Shown here in pieces: positions 1 through 6,613 of a stretch of 12,584 nucleotides of DNA. Under the pieces are notes generated by a model. The model was not told the DNA's origin and did no database searches. It worked only from the letters and a program-made list of their open reading frames with translations. Each line of letters starts with the position of its first letter. Within the stretch, counting starts at the first letter, position 1. A program made the position numbers and the translations under genes. The stretch is from UBA2730 sp022793235 (GTDB lineage Bacteria; Bacillota_I; Bacilli_A; RF39; UBA660): positions 1 to 12,584 of the forward strand of contig CATJZL010000034.1 of NCBI GenBank assembly GCA_949745755.1. Direction: 5' to 3'.

Positions 1-191
1 TATCAAAAATAATAAAAAAAACAAAACATCTATATTTCAATATATTTTTCTTATACAATATATATAGATTTCACCCCTTTCTTCATATTTATAGCAAACA
101 AATCTAAAATTAAATTGAGTTAAATCACACAAGTTTTTCCAAAACTTCTCCATCATTTTTATTTGAATAAAAATTTTATTTTTCGCAAATC

Positions 192-207
192 GGACTATAT
201 TGTGGAA
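192..207 (+). repeat. 16-bp direct repeat, left copy, upstream of the tandem-HTH regulator
   Basis: GGACTATATTGTGGAA here matches GGACTATTTTGTGGAA at 770-785 in 15 of 16 positions and in the same orientation. It lies 58 nt before the ATG of the regulator gene. Inside it the tetramers CGGA and TGGA recur at a 12-nt step, so it is built as a direct rather than an inverted repeat. It may be an operator or a recombination scar; the sequence alone does not decide. Confidence 0.6.
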
Positions 208-265
208 AAAGAATTGGAAAATTTATCCAAATGAGAAAATAATTTCAAGAAAAGGAAAAAACTCT

Positions 266-736
266 ATGGAATTTAGATTAAGAAATATAAGAGAAGATAA
301 TGATTTAACTCAAGAAAAATTAGCTAAAATACTTGGAGTAAAACATTCAGTAATAGGAAACTGGGAAAACGAAAAAGATACAATCCCACTTGAACGACTA
401 AATACATTCTGCAATTACTTCCAAGTTAGTATGGATTATGTATGTAAATTAACCAACAATAGATTTACTAAAAATATGAGTAATAAAATAGATAGAATAG
501 AAATAGGCAAAAGGCTAAAAAGAATACGAAAAGAACATAATGATACACAACAAACAATCGCTCAAATTATTGGAATTGATAGATCAAACTATTCAAGATA
601 TGAATTAGGAAAAAACCTAATCCTCACATCCCTTTTAATCGCCTTTTGTAAACACTATAACATTTCTATGGATTTCATCTGCTATGAAACAAATACAAGT
701 AAAAAAGAATCCACAAGAAAAATCATATCCGTTTAA
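266..736 (+). CDS. Tandem HTH (XRE/Cro-C1 family) transcriptional regulator
   Basis: This encodes a 156-residue cytoplasmic DNA-binding protein with two XRE-type helix-turn-helix domains. Domain 1 spans about residues 4-60 (TQEKLAKILGV, then recognition region HSVIGNWENE). Domain 2 spans about 82-140 (TQQTIAQIIGI, then RSNYSRYELG). Both end in a similar F-x-V/I-S-M-D-Y/F-V/I-C block, so an internal duplication is likely. There is no ligand-binding or peptidase domain. An in-frame TTG exists at position 200, but the ATG at 266 is preferred because AAAGGA lies about 9 nt before it and the HTH begins at once. The gene stands alone on the + strand, and 16-bp direct repeats lie before and after it, which suggests self-regulation. 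The regulator family is clear; its targets are unknown. Confidence 0.9.
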   Translation: MEFRLRNIREDNDLTQEKLAKILGVKHSVIGNWENEKDTIPLERLNTFCNYFQVSMDYVCKLTNNRFTKNMSNKIDRIEIGKRLKRIRKEHNDTQQTIAQIIGIDRSNYSRYELGKNLILTSLLIAFCKHYNISMDFICYETNTSKKESTRKIISV

Positions 737-769
737 TATTCTATATCCAATTTTATTTTATCATATTTT

Positions 770-785
770 GGACTATTTTGTGGAA
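770..785 (+). repeat. 16-bp direct repeat, right copy, downstream of the tandem-HTH regulator
   Basis: GGACTATTTTGTGGAA begins 33 nt after the stop of the regulator. It repeats the 192-207 sequence in the same orientation with one A/T difference. Here the internal half-repeat is exact: TGGA, then TGGA again 12 nt later. No third copy was found elsewhere in the window on either strand. Confidence 0.6.
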
Positions 786-867
786 TTATTTTAAATTTTT
801 ACTACAAAATTGAAACACAACATAAAACGACAAAATAAGCACCTCTTATCTGCTAAACTAAATATAC

Positions 868-892
868 ATTATACAAAAACATTTTGTATAAT
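868..892. repeat. Perfect 11-bp inverted repeat with a 3-nt loop
   Basis: ATTATACAAAA, ACA, TTTTGTATAAT forms a perfect 11-bp stem. No T-run follows it on either strand, so it is not a canonical rho-independent terminator. It sits in the convergent gap between the regulator (ending at 736) and the coat cluster (ending at 991). It could be an operator, a transcript-stabilising hairpin or a remnant. Confidence 0.5.
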
Positions 893-950
893 AATTACTC
901 CTTCTAAATATAGATATATTACTTACCCACATTCTTAATCTATATGTAAT

Positions 951-982
951 AAAAAAATGATAAACCCACTTATCATTTTTTT
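951..982. terminator. Bidirectional rho-independent terminator after the coat cluster
   Basis: AAAAAAATGATAA (951-963) pairs perfectly with TTATCATTTTTTT (970-982) around the loop ACCCAC. The A7 and T7 arms provide the U-tract in either direction. It lies 8 nt beyond the stop of the CotF-like gene and would also stop transcripts running from the regulator. Confidence 0.8.
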
Positions 983-990
983 ATTATAAA

Positions 991-1308
991 CTAACCTTCC
1001 AATGAATTAAACTCTTGAATTAAAGTTTGATATTTTTCATTAATTTTAGTATCTTCTGCTTTTTCTAAAATATACCAACCTTTTCTAAACATAACCTCAT
1101 ATACTTCTCTTTGTAATTCTGAATACCTAAGAAACATCTCTTTATACTTATTATATAATTCCTCATTACTAACCTCAGTCAAACTAACAGCATAATTTTT
1201 AACCATTTCTTTTAAGCAACTAAGTATAGAATTCATATAATCTTTATCATTCATAGATACTCCACTTGGAACCTCTACTTTATCATTTTTAATTTTATTA
1301 TTATTCAT
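991..1308 (-). CDS. CotF-family spore coat protein
   Basis: This is a 105-residue protein. After about 20 polar residues it carries the pattern of the Coat F domain: N-D-K-D-Y-M-N-S-I-L, then L-K-x-M-V-K-N-Y, then a T-E-x-S-N-E-E-L segment, then L-Q-R-E-V-Y-E-V-M-x-x-K-G-W-Y. These are the two amphipathic helices and the closing K-G-W-Y typical of CotF relatives. The family is associated with the outer layers of Bacillus and Clostridium spores. GGAGGGAATC directly precedes the ATG. The first 8 nt overlap the end of the upstream 75-residue gene, so the two are translationally coupled. It is the last gene of the cluster, before the terminator at 951-982. Family assignment is by motif memory, not a search. 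Confidence 0.75.
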   Translation of the reverse strand: MNNNKIKNDKVEVPSGVSMNDKDYMNSILSCLKEMVKNYAVSLTEVSNEELYNKYKEMFLRYSELQREVYEVMFRKGWYILEKAEDTKINEKYQTLIQEFNSLEG

Positions 1309-1528
1309 GATTCCCTCCAGTATTTAAAATATCTAAAATTTGAGTCATCGTAGAATAAAAAACACCACTCACTTTTTCTAAAACTCCCTTAAGTTCCCCA
1401 TCCTGAACACTATCACGTCCACCAATCGCACTTTTATAAGCTCCATAATTCCAATTAAACATATCACTCAAATAATCTAAATCTTTACAACTTATAATAT
1501 TTGGTACTTTTTCATAATTTTCTTCCAT
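1301..1528 (-). CDS. Small protein co-encoded with the CotF-like coat protein
   Basis: This is a 75-residue protein, predicted helical, with no signal peptide or membrane segment. The N-terminal motif S-C-K-D-L-D-Y-L-S-D-M-F-N-W-N-Y resembles the start of a Coat F helix pair. The rest (G-V-L-E-K-V-S-G-V-F-Y-S-T-M-T-Q-I-L-D) looks like a second helix. It may be a shortened partner of the CotF-like protein that follows it. A clear AGGAGTGAAGTT site precedes the ATG. It starts 14 nt after the stop of the 145-residue gene and overlaps the next gene by 8 nt, so all three are one translational unit. I recognise no named family; a spore coat or inner-coat role is inferred from context. Confidence 0.7.
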   Translation of the reverse strand: MEENYEKVPNIISCKDLDYLSDMFNWNYGAYKSAIGGRDSVQDGELKGVLEKVSGVFYSTMTQILDILNTGGNHE

Positions 1529-1542
1529 AACTTCACTCCTAT

Positions 1543-1980
1543 TTATAAATATTTCTTTAACTCATCAATTGTCTTTTCTTGAAATTTCATAAAATCTTTT
1601 GCAAGTTTTATATATTCTTTATCACACTCATCACTATAAGATTTAAGCTTTTTTTCCATTTCAATAACTCCCATAGATATTCCTTGAATTAACAAATCAC
1701 TAATTGCAGAATCACTATTATCATCTTTTACCTCTTTAGAAATCCCCATAGAAGCCATCATCTTACTAACCATCCCATCTTCTTCTGGATGGATATCATG
1801 ATCAAGTAATATAGATTTACTTTTTTCCACATATTCCTCATACTTCTTATGAATCTCTTCTACATAACTTTTAATTTTATTATCTTTATCTTTTAATTTA
1901 TCCATCAAAGTTTTAGTAGTATAAACACCCATAGCAGCATCTTTATGAATATGAACAACAAGTTCCAATTTTTCTTCCAT
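1543..1980 (-). CDS. Hypothetical helical-bundle protein, first gene of the coat cluster
   Basis: This is a 145-residue protein that reads as a long-helix bundle: helix 1 at about 3-26, helix 2 at about 29-57, a central D-S-A-I-S-D-L-L-I-Q-G-I-S-M-G helix at about 90-107, and a charged C-terminal helix ending in D-E-L-K-K-Y-L. The layout recalls ferritin-like or four-helix stress proteins, but no complete metal-binding set (E-x-x-H pairs) is visible, so no enzymatic role is proposed. An in-frame ATG at 1998 is rejected. The ATG at 1980 has AGGAGGGAATT immediately upstream, and the 1998 codon overlaps the -10 box of the promoter at 1998-2027. It leads the operon with the 75-residue and CotF-like genes. 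Confidence 0.75.
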   Translation of the reverse strand: MEEKLELVVHIHKDAAMGVYTTKTLMDKLKDKDNKIKSYVEEIHKKYEEYVEKSKSILLDHDIHPEEDGMVSKMMASMGISKEVKDDNSDSAISDLLIQGISMGVIEMEKKLKSYSDECDKEYIKLAKDFMKFQEKTIDELKKYL

Positions 1981-1997
1981 AATTCCCTCCTCAACCA

Positions 1998-2027
1998 TTA
2001 GTATGGAAAAAATGAAAAAGGTTATAC
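1998..2027 (-). promoter_or_regulatory. Candidate mother-cell sporulation (sigma-E/K-like) promoter for the coat cluster
   Basis: On the - strand a -10-like CATACTAA (2005 to 1998) lies 15 nt after GTATAAC (2027 to 2021). The -10 starts with CATAC, as in sigma-E and sigma-K promoters; the -35 match is weak. It lies between the end of the Rieske oxidoreductase gene and the coat cluster. The same CATACTAA stands before the oxidoreductase gene. Confidence 0.45.
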
Positions 2028-2030
2028 GAA

Positions 2031-3458
2031 TTATTTTTTATTTTCTAAATTTTTAGTCGCTGGTCCTTCTATAATTTCCCCATCAAGAGAAAAACGGGAA
2101 CCATGACAAGGACAATCCCAAGTAAGCTCAGAAGCATTAAATACTAAATTACACTTCATATGAGGACAAATTAACTTAATAATATGTTTTTCTAAATGAT
2201 CATCTACATACACACCATATAAAACATTTTTTATTTTTATATAATTTGGAACATTCTTTTTAAATAAAGACTCTACATAAACTTTAGCATAATGAAATCC
2301 ACCTACAAAAGAAGAAAAATAAAGTGAAAAATTTCCTCGATTAGGATCAAATAAACGCTTATAAAGATGAGTGCCATATAAAATTAAATCAAAAATAACT
2401 TTAGCAGCAAGACACCCATTAGTCATACCCCACGCATTATAAGCTGTAGAAAGATATAAATTAGGAGAAACTTCTCCAATAAAAGGAAGAAAGTCATTAC
2501 TCATAACATCCTGATTTATATAAGAATAAATAGGTTGCACTCCAAAAATTTTTTTAAACTCCTTCTCACTTTCTTGAAGTTCATAAGCATAATCAGTTGT
2601 ACCAGTTAATCGGTCCTTATGAGAAACATAAATCACATAATCTTTATAAAACCGAATGGAATAAAGTTCTTTATCGATATTGATAGCAGAAACTAAAGAT
2701 GGATTATTATATTTTCCAACACACACATATTCTCTCTTAATATAAGTCTTCAAAGGAATAAAAACAGGTTTTAGAAAAAAAGGATAATGGTTACAAACAA
2801 CAACCCTCCTAGCTCGAATAGACCCTTTATTAGTAGAAACCAAGAATTTACCAGTATGATCCTTAATAATAGAAGTAGCTAAAACTCCCTCTGCAAAAGA
2901 TATTTTATTCCTAAGAAAATGAACAAGTTGATACAAATACTTTAATGGATGAAAAACAAAATGATCTTGACAAATTATGCCACTTTTTATACCTCCACCA
3001 GATAAACGAGTAACAGAACAACCAAAAGATTCTAACAGTTTTCTTTCCTTCTTTATTTTTTTTATATTTTCATCACATTTAGTAAAAAGAATACTATTTA
3101 CTTCTTCTAAATCACAAGAAATAGAAGCATCAGAAATAATCTTCTGTAAAAGAGATATAGCATCCCTTTGTGATTTATAATAAGAAAAAGCCACTTCTCT
3201 ATTAAATTTTTTTTCTAAATCCTGATAGATTGTCCCTTGTAAAAAAGAAATTTTGGCAGTAGTCTTTTGAGTAATACCTCCTCCTATATCAGATTTATCA
3301 ATTAACAAAACTTCTCCCCTATAATCACGCAAAAAATAGGAAAGAGTAACACCAGTAATTCCTCCTCCAATAATTAGAATATCAACGTCTCTCTTAAAGT
3401 CTTGATCATAAAAATTAAAATTCTTTTCTACATCTAAAAAAACAGATTTATTCTTCAC
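2031..3458 (-). CDS. FAD-dependent oxidoreductase with C-terminal Rieske [2Fe-2S] domain (YhfW-like)
   Basis: This is a 475-residue two-domain protein. Residues 25-60 form a Rossmann FAD-binding fold: D-I-L-I-I-G-G-G-I-T-G, with the acidic ribose-binding residue in L-L-I-D. It is followed by the T-T-A-K-I-S region typical of the DAO family. The last 45 residues are a Rieske cluster site, C431-P-H433-M-K-C436 and C449-P-C451-H452-G-S. All four ligands and the extra cysteine pair of bc1-type Rieske proteins are present. The substrate is unknown; Bacillus YhfW has the same architecture. The GTG at 3458 is preferred over the ATG at 3470. GGTGA lies 5 nt before the GTG, no site precedes the ATG, and the ATG is only 2 nt past the putative -10 box. 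The downstream neighbour is the coat cluster. Confidence 0.85.
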   Translation of the reverse strand: MKNKSVFLDVEKNFNFYDQDFKRDVDILIIGGGITGVTLSYFLRDYRGEVLLIDKSDIGGGITQKTTAKISFLQGTIYQDLEKKFNREVAFSYYKSQRDAISLLQKIISDASISCDLEEVNSILFTKCDENIKKIKKERKLLESFGCSVTRLSGGGIKSGIICQDHFVFHPLKYLYQLVHFLRNKISFAEGVLATSIIKDHTGKFLVSTNKGSIRARRVVVCNHYPFFLKPVFIPLKTYIKREYVCVGKYNNPSLVSAINIDKELYSIRFYKDYVIYVSHKDRLTGTTDYAYELQESEKEFKKIFGVQPIYSYINQDVMSNDFLPFIGEVSPNLYLSTAYNAWGMTNGCLAAKVIFDLILYGTHLYKRLFDPNRGNFSLYFSSFVGGFHYAKVYVESLFKKNVPNYIKIKNVLYGVYVDDHLEKHIIKLICPHMKCNLVFNASELTWDCPCHGSRFSLDGEIIEGPATKNLENKK

Positions 3459-3472
3459 AATAATCACCATTT

Positions 3473-3502
3473 TTAGTATGAAAAAAAAGAAAAAATATAT
3501 TC
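3473..3502 (-). promoter_or_regulatory. Candidate mother-cell sporulation (sigma-E-like) promoter for the Rieske oxidoreductase
   Basis: On the - strand GAATATA (3502 to 3496) and CATACTAA (3480 to 3473) are 15 nt apart. Against the recalled sigma-E consensus (a K-M-ATATT -35 and a CATAC-type -10) the -35 matches 6 of 7 and the -10 keeps CATAC. The predicted start of transcription falls around 3466-3468, leaving room only for the GTG start at 3458. The -35 touches the stop codon of the DedA gene. Confidence 0.5.
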
Positions 3503-4109
3503 AAAATTTTTTTCTTTTAAAAAGTAAAAATAAAAAATAAAGAACAAGAAAAATTAAAACAACACGAACTAAACCTGAATAATTACTAAAAAAAGTAACA
3601 ACATGATTCCAATTACTTCCAACAACACTTCCTAAAAAAACAAGAACAAAATTCCAAATAACTGTAGCAATAGTTGTATAAATAGTAAAACGAAATAAAG
3701 GCATTCGACTCATTCCAGCAGGAATAGAGATTAAACTGCGTACAATGGGAACAAAGCGACAAAAGAAAACAGCTTTATTCCCACGGTTCACAAAAAAAGT
3801 ATCAGCCTTTTCCACATCAGCAACTTTTAAACGAAGCATTCTACCTATTTTACTGTCAACAAATCGTTTCAAACGTTCCTTATTTAAAAGAAAACCAACA
3901 AAATACAAAATATAAGCACCAACCAAAGAACCAAGTGTAGCATACAAAATAACAGAGAAACAGGAAAGACTAGTATAGGTTGTAAAAACCCCTGCAAAGA
4001 TAAGAATAAATTCAGATGGAATTGGAGGAAAAATGTTTTCAATCACAACTAATAAAAAAATACCTAAATATCCTAATTGATTAATCATATTAATAATAAA
4101 TTCTTGCAT
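3501..4109 (-). CDS. DedA-family integral membrane protein
   Basis: This is a 202-residue, strongly hydrophobic protein with the DedA/SNARE-associated layout. It has a short N-terminal amphipathic stretch, then E24-N-I-F-P-P-I-P-S-E33 in the first re-entrant hairpin, a membrane helix at about 52-75, a basic cytoplasmic linker (about 76-110), and the hallmark F-F-C-R118-F-V-P-I-V-R124-S with P-A-G132. Two further membrane segments (about 138-163 and 180-196) follow, then a basic tail. DedA proteins are implicated in flipping undecaprenyl phosphate or other lipid carriers and in membrane homeostasis; the substrate of this one is not known. AGGTGA sits 4 nt before the ATG. Length is normal for the family. 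The Rieske oxidoreductase gene follows on the same strand but has its own candidate promoter. Confidence 0.9.
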   Translation of the reverse strand: MQEFIINMINQLGYLGIFLLVVIENIFPPIPSEFILIFAGVFTTYTSLSCFSVILYATLGSLVGAYILYFVGFLLNKERLKRFVDSKIGRMLRLKVADVEKADTFFVNRGNKAVFFCRFVPIVRSLISIPAGMSRMPLFRFTIYTTIATVIWNFVLVFLGSVVGSNWNHVVTFFSNYSGLVRVVLIFLVLYFLFLLFKRKKF

Positions 4110-4201
4110 AAATTCACCTATTATAAAAATATTCCAAGTAAAAAAAAATATGAAATAATTCTATATCCCATATAAAAATCTATACTTATCTAATTATTAC
4201 A

Positions 4202-4215
4202 ATTATCAAGATAAT
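4202..4215. repeat. Short inverted repeat in the miaA-dedA gap
   Basis: ATTATC, AA, GATAAT is a perfect 6-bp inverted repeat about 90 nt upstream of the DedA start. On the - strand it contains TTGATA, a possible -35, but no convincing -10 lies at the right distance. The 188-nt gap (4110-4297) otherwise shows only AT-rich sequence and a weak hairpin (4267-4301, one mismatch, no good U-tract) overlapping the miaA stop. Confidence 0.3.
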
Positions 4216-4297
4216 GGTGTTAGCTTTTATAATACACAACAAAAGTTGAATATTTTTTTAGTTTATATAAAATTTTTGATCTAACAAAACAAAAAAT

Positions 4298-5185
4298 TTA
4301 TCTTAACTCTGTAACCGCCTCTATATATTCTACAACTTCATTTATGGTATTGGAAAAGTTTTCATAATCAACAGAAAACCATTTTACATCCATTTGATTT
4401 TGAAACCAAGTATATTGTTTTTTAGCATAATTCCTAGTGTTTTTTTTACAATTTTCTACAACCTCATTCAATGTTTTTTTATTGGAAAAGAAAGGATAAA
4501 ATTCCTTATAACCAATAGCAGTCTTTAAAACTTTAGAATCAATACCTGATAAAATAAGAGGTTTAACTTCATCTACTAAAGGTACAATCATCTTATCAAA
4601 TCGTTCATTAATTCTCTCATACAAAATATTACGATCTGTAGTAAGACCTATAAATAATACATCAGGATATTGTAGTACAAACTCTTCTTCCATAGGTAAC
4701 CAACCGTTCTCAAGTCGAGTAAGTAAACGAATCATTCTACGACGATTATTTTTATCATAACTAAAACCACACTCATAAGAATCGATTTTTTCTTCTAACT
4801 CTTCGTTAGTCAATGCTTGGTAAGTTGCAGATTCATTTTTTTCCTCCTCTGAAAACTGATAATCATAAAAGACTGATTTAATATAAAAACCAGTTCCTCC
4901 TACAAAAACAGGAATATGCCCACGTTTTTTAATTTCATCAATCTTACTCCTAGCATCTTTTTGATAATCAAAAACAGTATAATTCTCATCTACTTCTTTT
5001 ATATCAAACAAATGATGAACAACTCCACATTTTTCATCTTTAGTCACTTTTGCTGTTCCAATATCAAGTCCTTTATAAACCTGTGTAGAATCTGCATTCA
5101 CAACTTCTCCATTATATATTTTACTAAGTTCTATACTAAGTTTTGTTTTTCCAACTGCAGTTGGTCCTACAATTACAAGAATCAT
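4298..5185 (-). CDS. miaA: tRNA dimethylallyltransferase MiaA
   Basis: MiaA transfers a dimethylallyl group from DMAPP to N6 of A37 in tRNAs that read codons starting with U, the first step toward ms2i6A. The 295-residue protein has the P-loop G7-P-T-A-V-G-K-T14, the D32-S-T-Q-V-Y motif with the catalytic aspartate, D41-I-G-T-A-K, and F-V-G-G-T-G-F-Y-I. It also has the R-R-M-I-R-L tRNA-binding segment and the C-terminal T-R-N-Y-A-K-K-Q-Y-T-W-F block. Length is close to the usual 300-315. An upstream in-frame ATG adds 24 hydrophobic residues and is rejected: AGGAGGT stands 6 nt before the ATG at 5185 and the family starts just there. Transcription probably begins at the promoter at 5213-5242. 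Confidence 0.97.
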   Translation of the reverse strand: MILVIVGPTAVGKTKLSIELSKIYNGEVVNADSTQVYKGLDIGTAKVTKDEKCGVVHHLFDIKEVDENYTVFDYQKDARSKIDEIKKRGHIPVFVGGTGFYIKSVFYDYQFSEEEKNESATYQALTNEELEEKIDSYECGFSYDKNNRRRMIRLLTRLENGWLPMEEEFVLQYPDVLFIGLTTDRNILYERINERFDKMIVPLVDEVKPLILSGIDSKVLKTAIGYKEFYPFFSNKKTLNEVVENCKKNTRNYAKKQYTWFQNQMDVKWFSVDYENFSNTINEVVEYIEAVTELR

Positions 5186-5212
5186 AAAGATACCTCCTAA
5201 AAATATAGTATT

Positions 5213-5242
5213 ATCATAACACAAGTAAAAAACTACAAACAA
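5213..5242 (-). promoter_or_regulatory. Candidate vegetative promoter of miaA
   Basis: On the - strand TTGTTT (5242 to 5237) and TATGAT (5218 to 5213) are 18 nt apart, about 28 nt before the miaA start codon. It resembles a housekeeping sigma-A promoter and separates miaA from the broken gene upstream. Confidence 0.45.
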
Positions 5243-5275
5243 GTATATCATCATCAATACAAAAAAAGTATTATC

Positions 5276-5838
5276 TTAATCCCAGAAACTATTATAATAC
5301 TCTTTTTTAGAAAGTCTTTTTTCCTTAGTAGATGTACTTTCTCGAACCATAATAAGAGAATCCCGTCCAAGAGTAGAAGAAGAAAAGGAAGATGAAATAC
5401 CATCAATATTAGTTTTAGTAGTAAATTTTTCCTTCTTTGCAACAACACCTTTATTGAATAAAGAAAAACAAAGATGTGGATCATAAATAGTCAGACTACC
5501 CTGTTTCAATTTCAAAGCAGGATAGACAAGCTCCGCTAATCGAGGATAACTTCCTGCAGCTACCTCACAACAATTCCCTTCTAAAAAAAACATTGATTTA
5601 ACAATTTAAATGTCTCCACATAAATATCACAATTATCTTTGAAAACTTCAAATTTAGATAAAATTTGTCCTACAAAAACAGGAATTTAAGTATTTGGATA
5701 TTCTAAACAATCATCAAATAACAAAAAATATTTGATTAACTCACTAGCCTCTTGACTGTATCTATATTCATTTTCTATAACAAACCGTAACATATCCATT
5801 TTTCTTTTAAAAAACTTTTCTTTATCAATAATTCCCAT
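5276..5838 (-). pseudogene. Broken gene of unknown family (in-frame stop plus frameshift)
   Basis: A strong site (AGGGGG) and an ATG at 5838 open a frame of 50 codons (M-G-I-I-D-K-E-K-F-F onward) that ends at TAA 5686-5688. The same frame then stays open for 34 more codons (I-P-V-F-V-G-Q-I-L-S) up to a T8 run at 5583-5590, where it meets TAG. One -1 shift there joins it to an open frame ending at 5276, rich in protein-like sequence (Y-P-R-L-A-E-L-V-Y-P-A-L, T-I-Y-D-P-H-L-C-F). Restored, the product would be about 187 residues with no membrane segment. It is the third gene of a run with the 234- and 186-residue genes, 16 nt after the former. The family is not recognised. Sequencing error at T8 could explain the frameshift but not the TAA. 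Confidence 0.6.
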
Positions 5839-5854
5839 AATACCCCCTAAAATA

Positions 5855-6559
5855 CTACTTTCTAATAACCTTCTCTTTTTTAGTAATATGCATAATAAAT
5901 TCCTCTGCTAAGTCTTGAACCTCTTCCTTATTTAAGAGCTTCTTCTGCAAATACTGCCTAGAAACAAACATACATAAAAAATCCTTTAAATAAGCAAATC
6001 GACCAACAAAATTCACCTCATCACTCCAAGAAATAGAAAAAGTAAAACAATCAATATTCTTCATCAAAAAAAGATCATTAAAGCCATAATACAAATTCGG
6101 CATACAAACTCCATCTCCTCTTTGAACCATTTCCAAAAATTGAATCTTATTCCTGCCAGAAAAAACAGGATCAATATTTTGTGGTAACTTTAAGGTATCT
6201 AAAATAAAAATATGAAAAGCATCAATATTACGATTCCCATATTCACTTGAAAAAAAAATCGTTACAGGTACAGAAAAACATTTATATTTAATTTTCTCTA
6301 CCACACTCATAATCATTGAAAAAACCTTAGCCAAATCACTATAACGAATATTCCGACAAGAGCTACGAATAACATCTCCAACAATACCTCTACCAAATTC
6401 TTGAACAAAACCTTTTTTCTCCAAAAACAAATATTCTTTTAAATCATATATTTCGTTCAAATAATTACCAAGTCCCTTAGAAATCAATTCCAACTCTAAG
6501 TTCTGTCCAGTTTCTACAAAAACACTACAACCTTCTTTACTATTCTTATAATAGTCCAT
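5855..6559 (-). CDS. Hypothetical protein, 234 residues
   Basis: I recognise no family. The protein looks soluble and globular: no signal peptide, no clear membrane helix, many aromatic residues (F-F-S-S-E-Y-G-N-R-N, Y-Y-G-F-N-D-L-F-L-M) and a lysine-rich C-terminal tail (T-K-K-E-K-V-I-R-K). A glycine-containing segment, G-R-G-I-V-G-D-V-I-R-S-S, lies at about 57-68. A good AAGGAG site stands 6 nt before the ATG. The gene starts about 54 nt after the 186-residue gene, whose ribosome site has the identical AAGGAGATTTTATG context. It ends 16 nt before the start of the broken gene at 5838. The three appear to form one operon. No paralogy between them is evident by eye. Confidence 0.75.
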   Translation of the reverse strand: MDYYKNSKEGCSVFVETGQNLELELISKGLGNYLNEIYDLKEYLFLEKKGFVQEFGRGIVGDVIRSSCRNIRYSDLAKVFSMIMSVVEKIKYKCFSVPVTIFFSSEYGNRNIDAFHIFILDTLKLPQNIDPVFSGRNKIQFLEMVQRGDGVCMPNLYYGFNDLFLMKNIDCFTFSISWSDEVNFVGRFAYLKDFLCMFVSRQYLQKKLLNKEEVQDLAEEFIMHITKKEKVIRK

Positions 6560-6613
6560 AAAATCTCCTTCAAATTCTAATTTGCATATATATTACAAAA
6601 AAAGCAAAAAAAG

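Noticed and set aside
28..69. ATCTATAT...ATATAGAT pairing in the first 70 bases
   Set aside because: An 8-bp all-weak stem with a loop over 20 nt in AT-rich DNA is expected by chance. CACCCC at 73-78 looks like a - strand ribosome site, but no open frame of useful length follows it.
2977..3180. 67-residue open frame on the + strand
   Set aside because: It lies wholly inside the Rieske oxidoreductase gene on the other strand, has no ribosome site, and its composition is that of an antisense shadow.
4916..5200. 94-residue open frame on the + strand
   Set aside because: It is antisense to the conserved N-terminal half of miaA, with an Ile/Phe/Ser-rich composition typical of a shadow.
5254..5484. 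76-residue hydrophobic open frame on the - strand
   Set aside because: It is an alternative frame of the broken gene; the poly-Leu content comes from T-rich DNA and no ribosome site is present.
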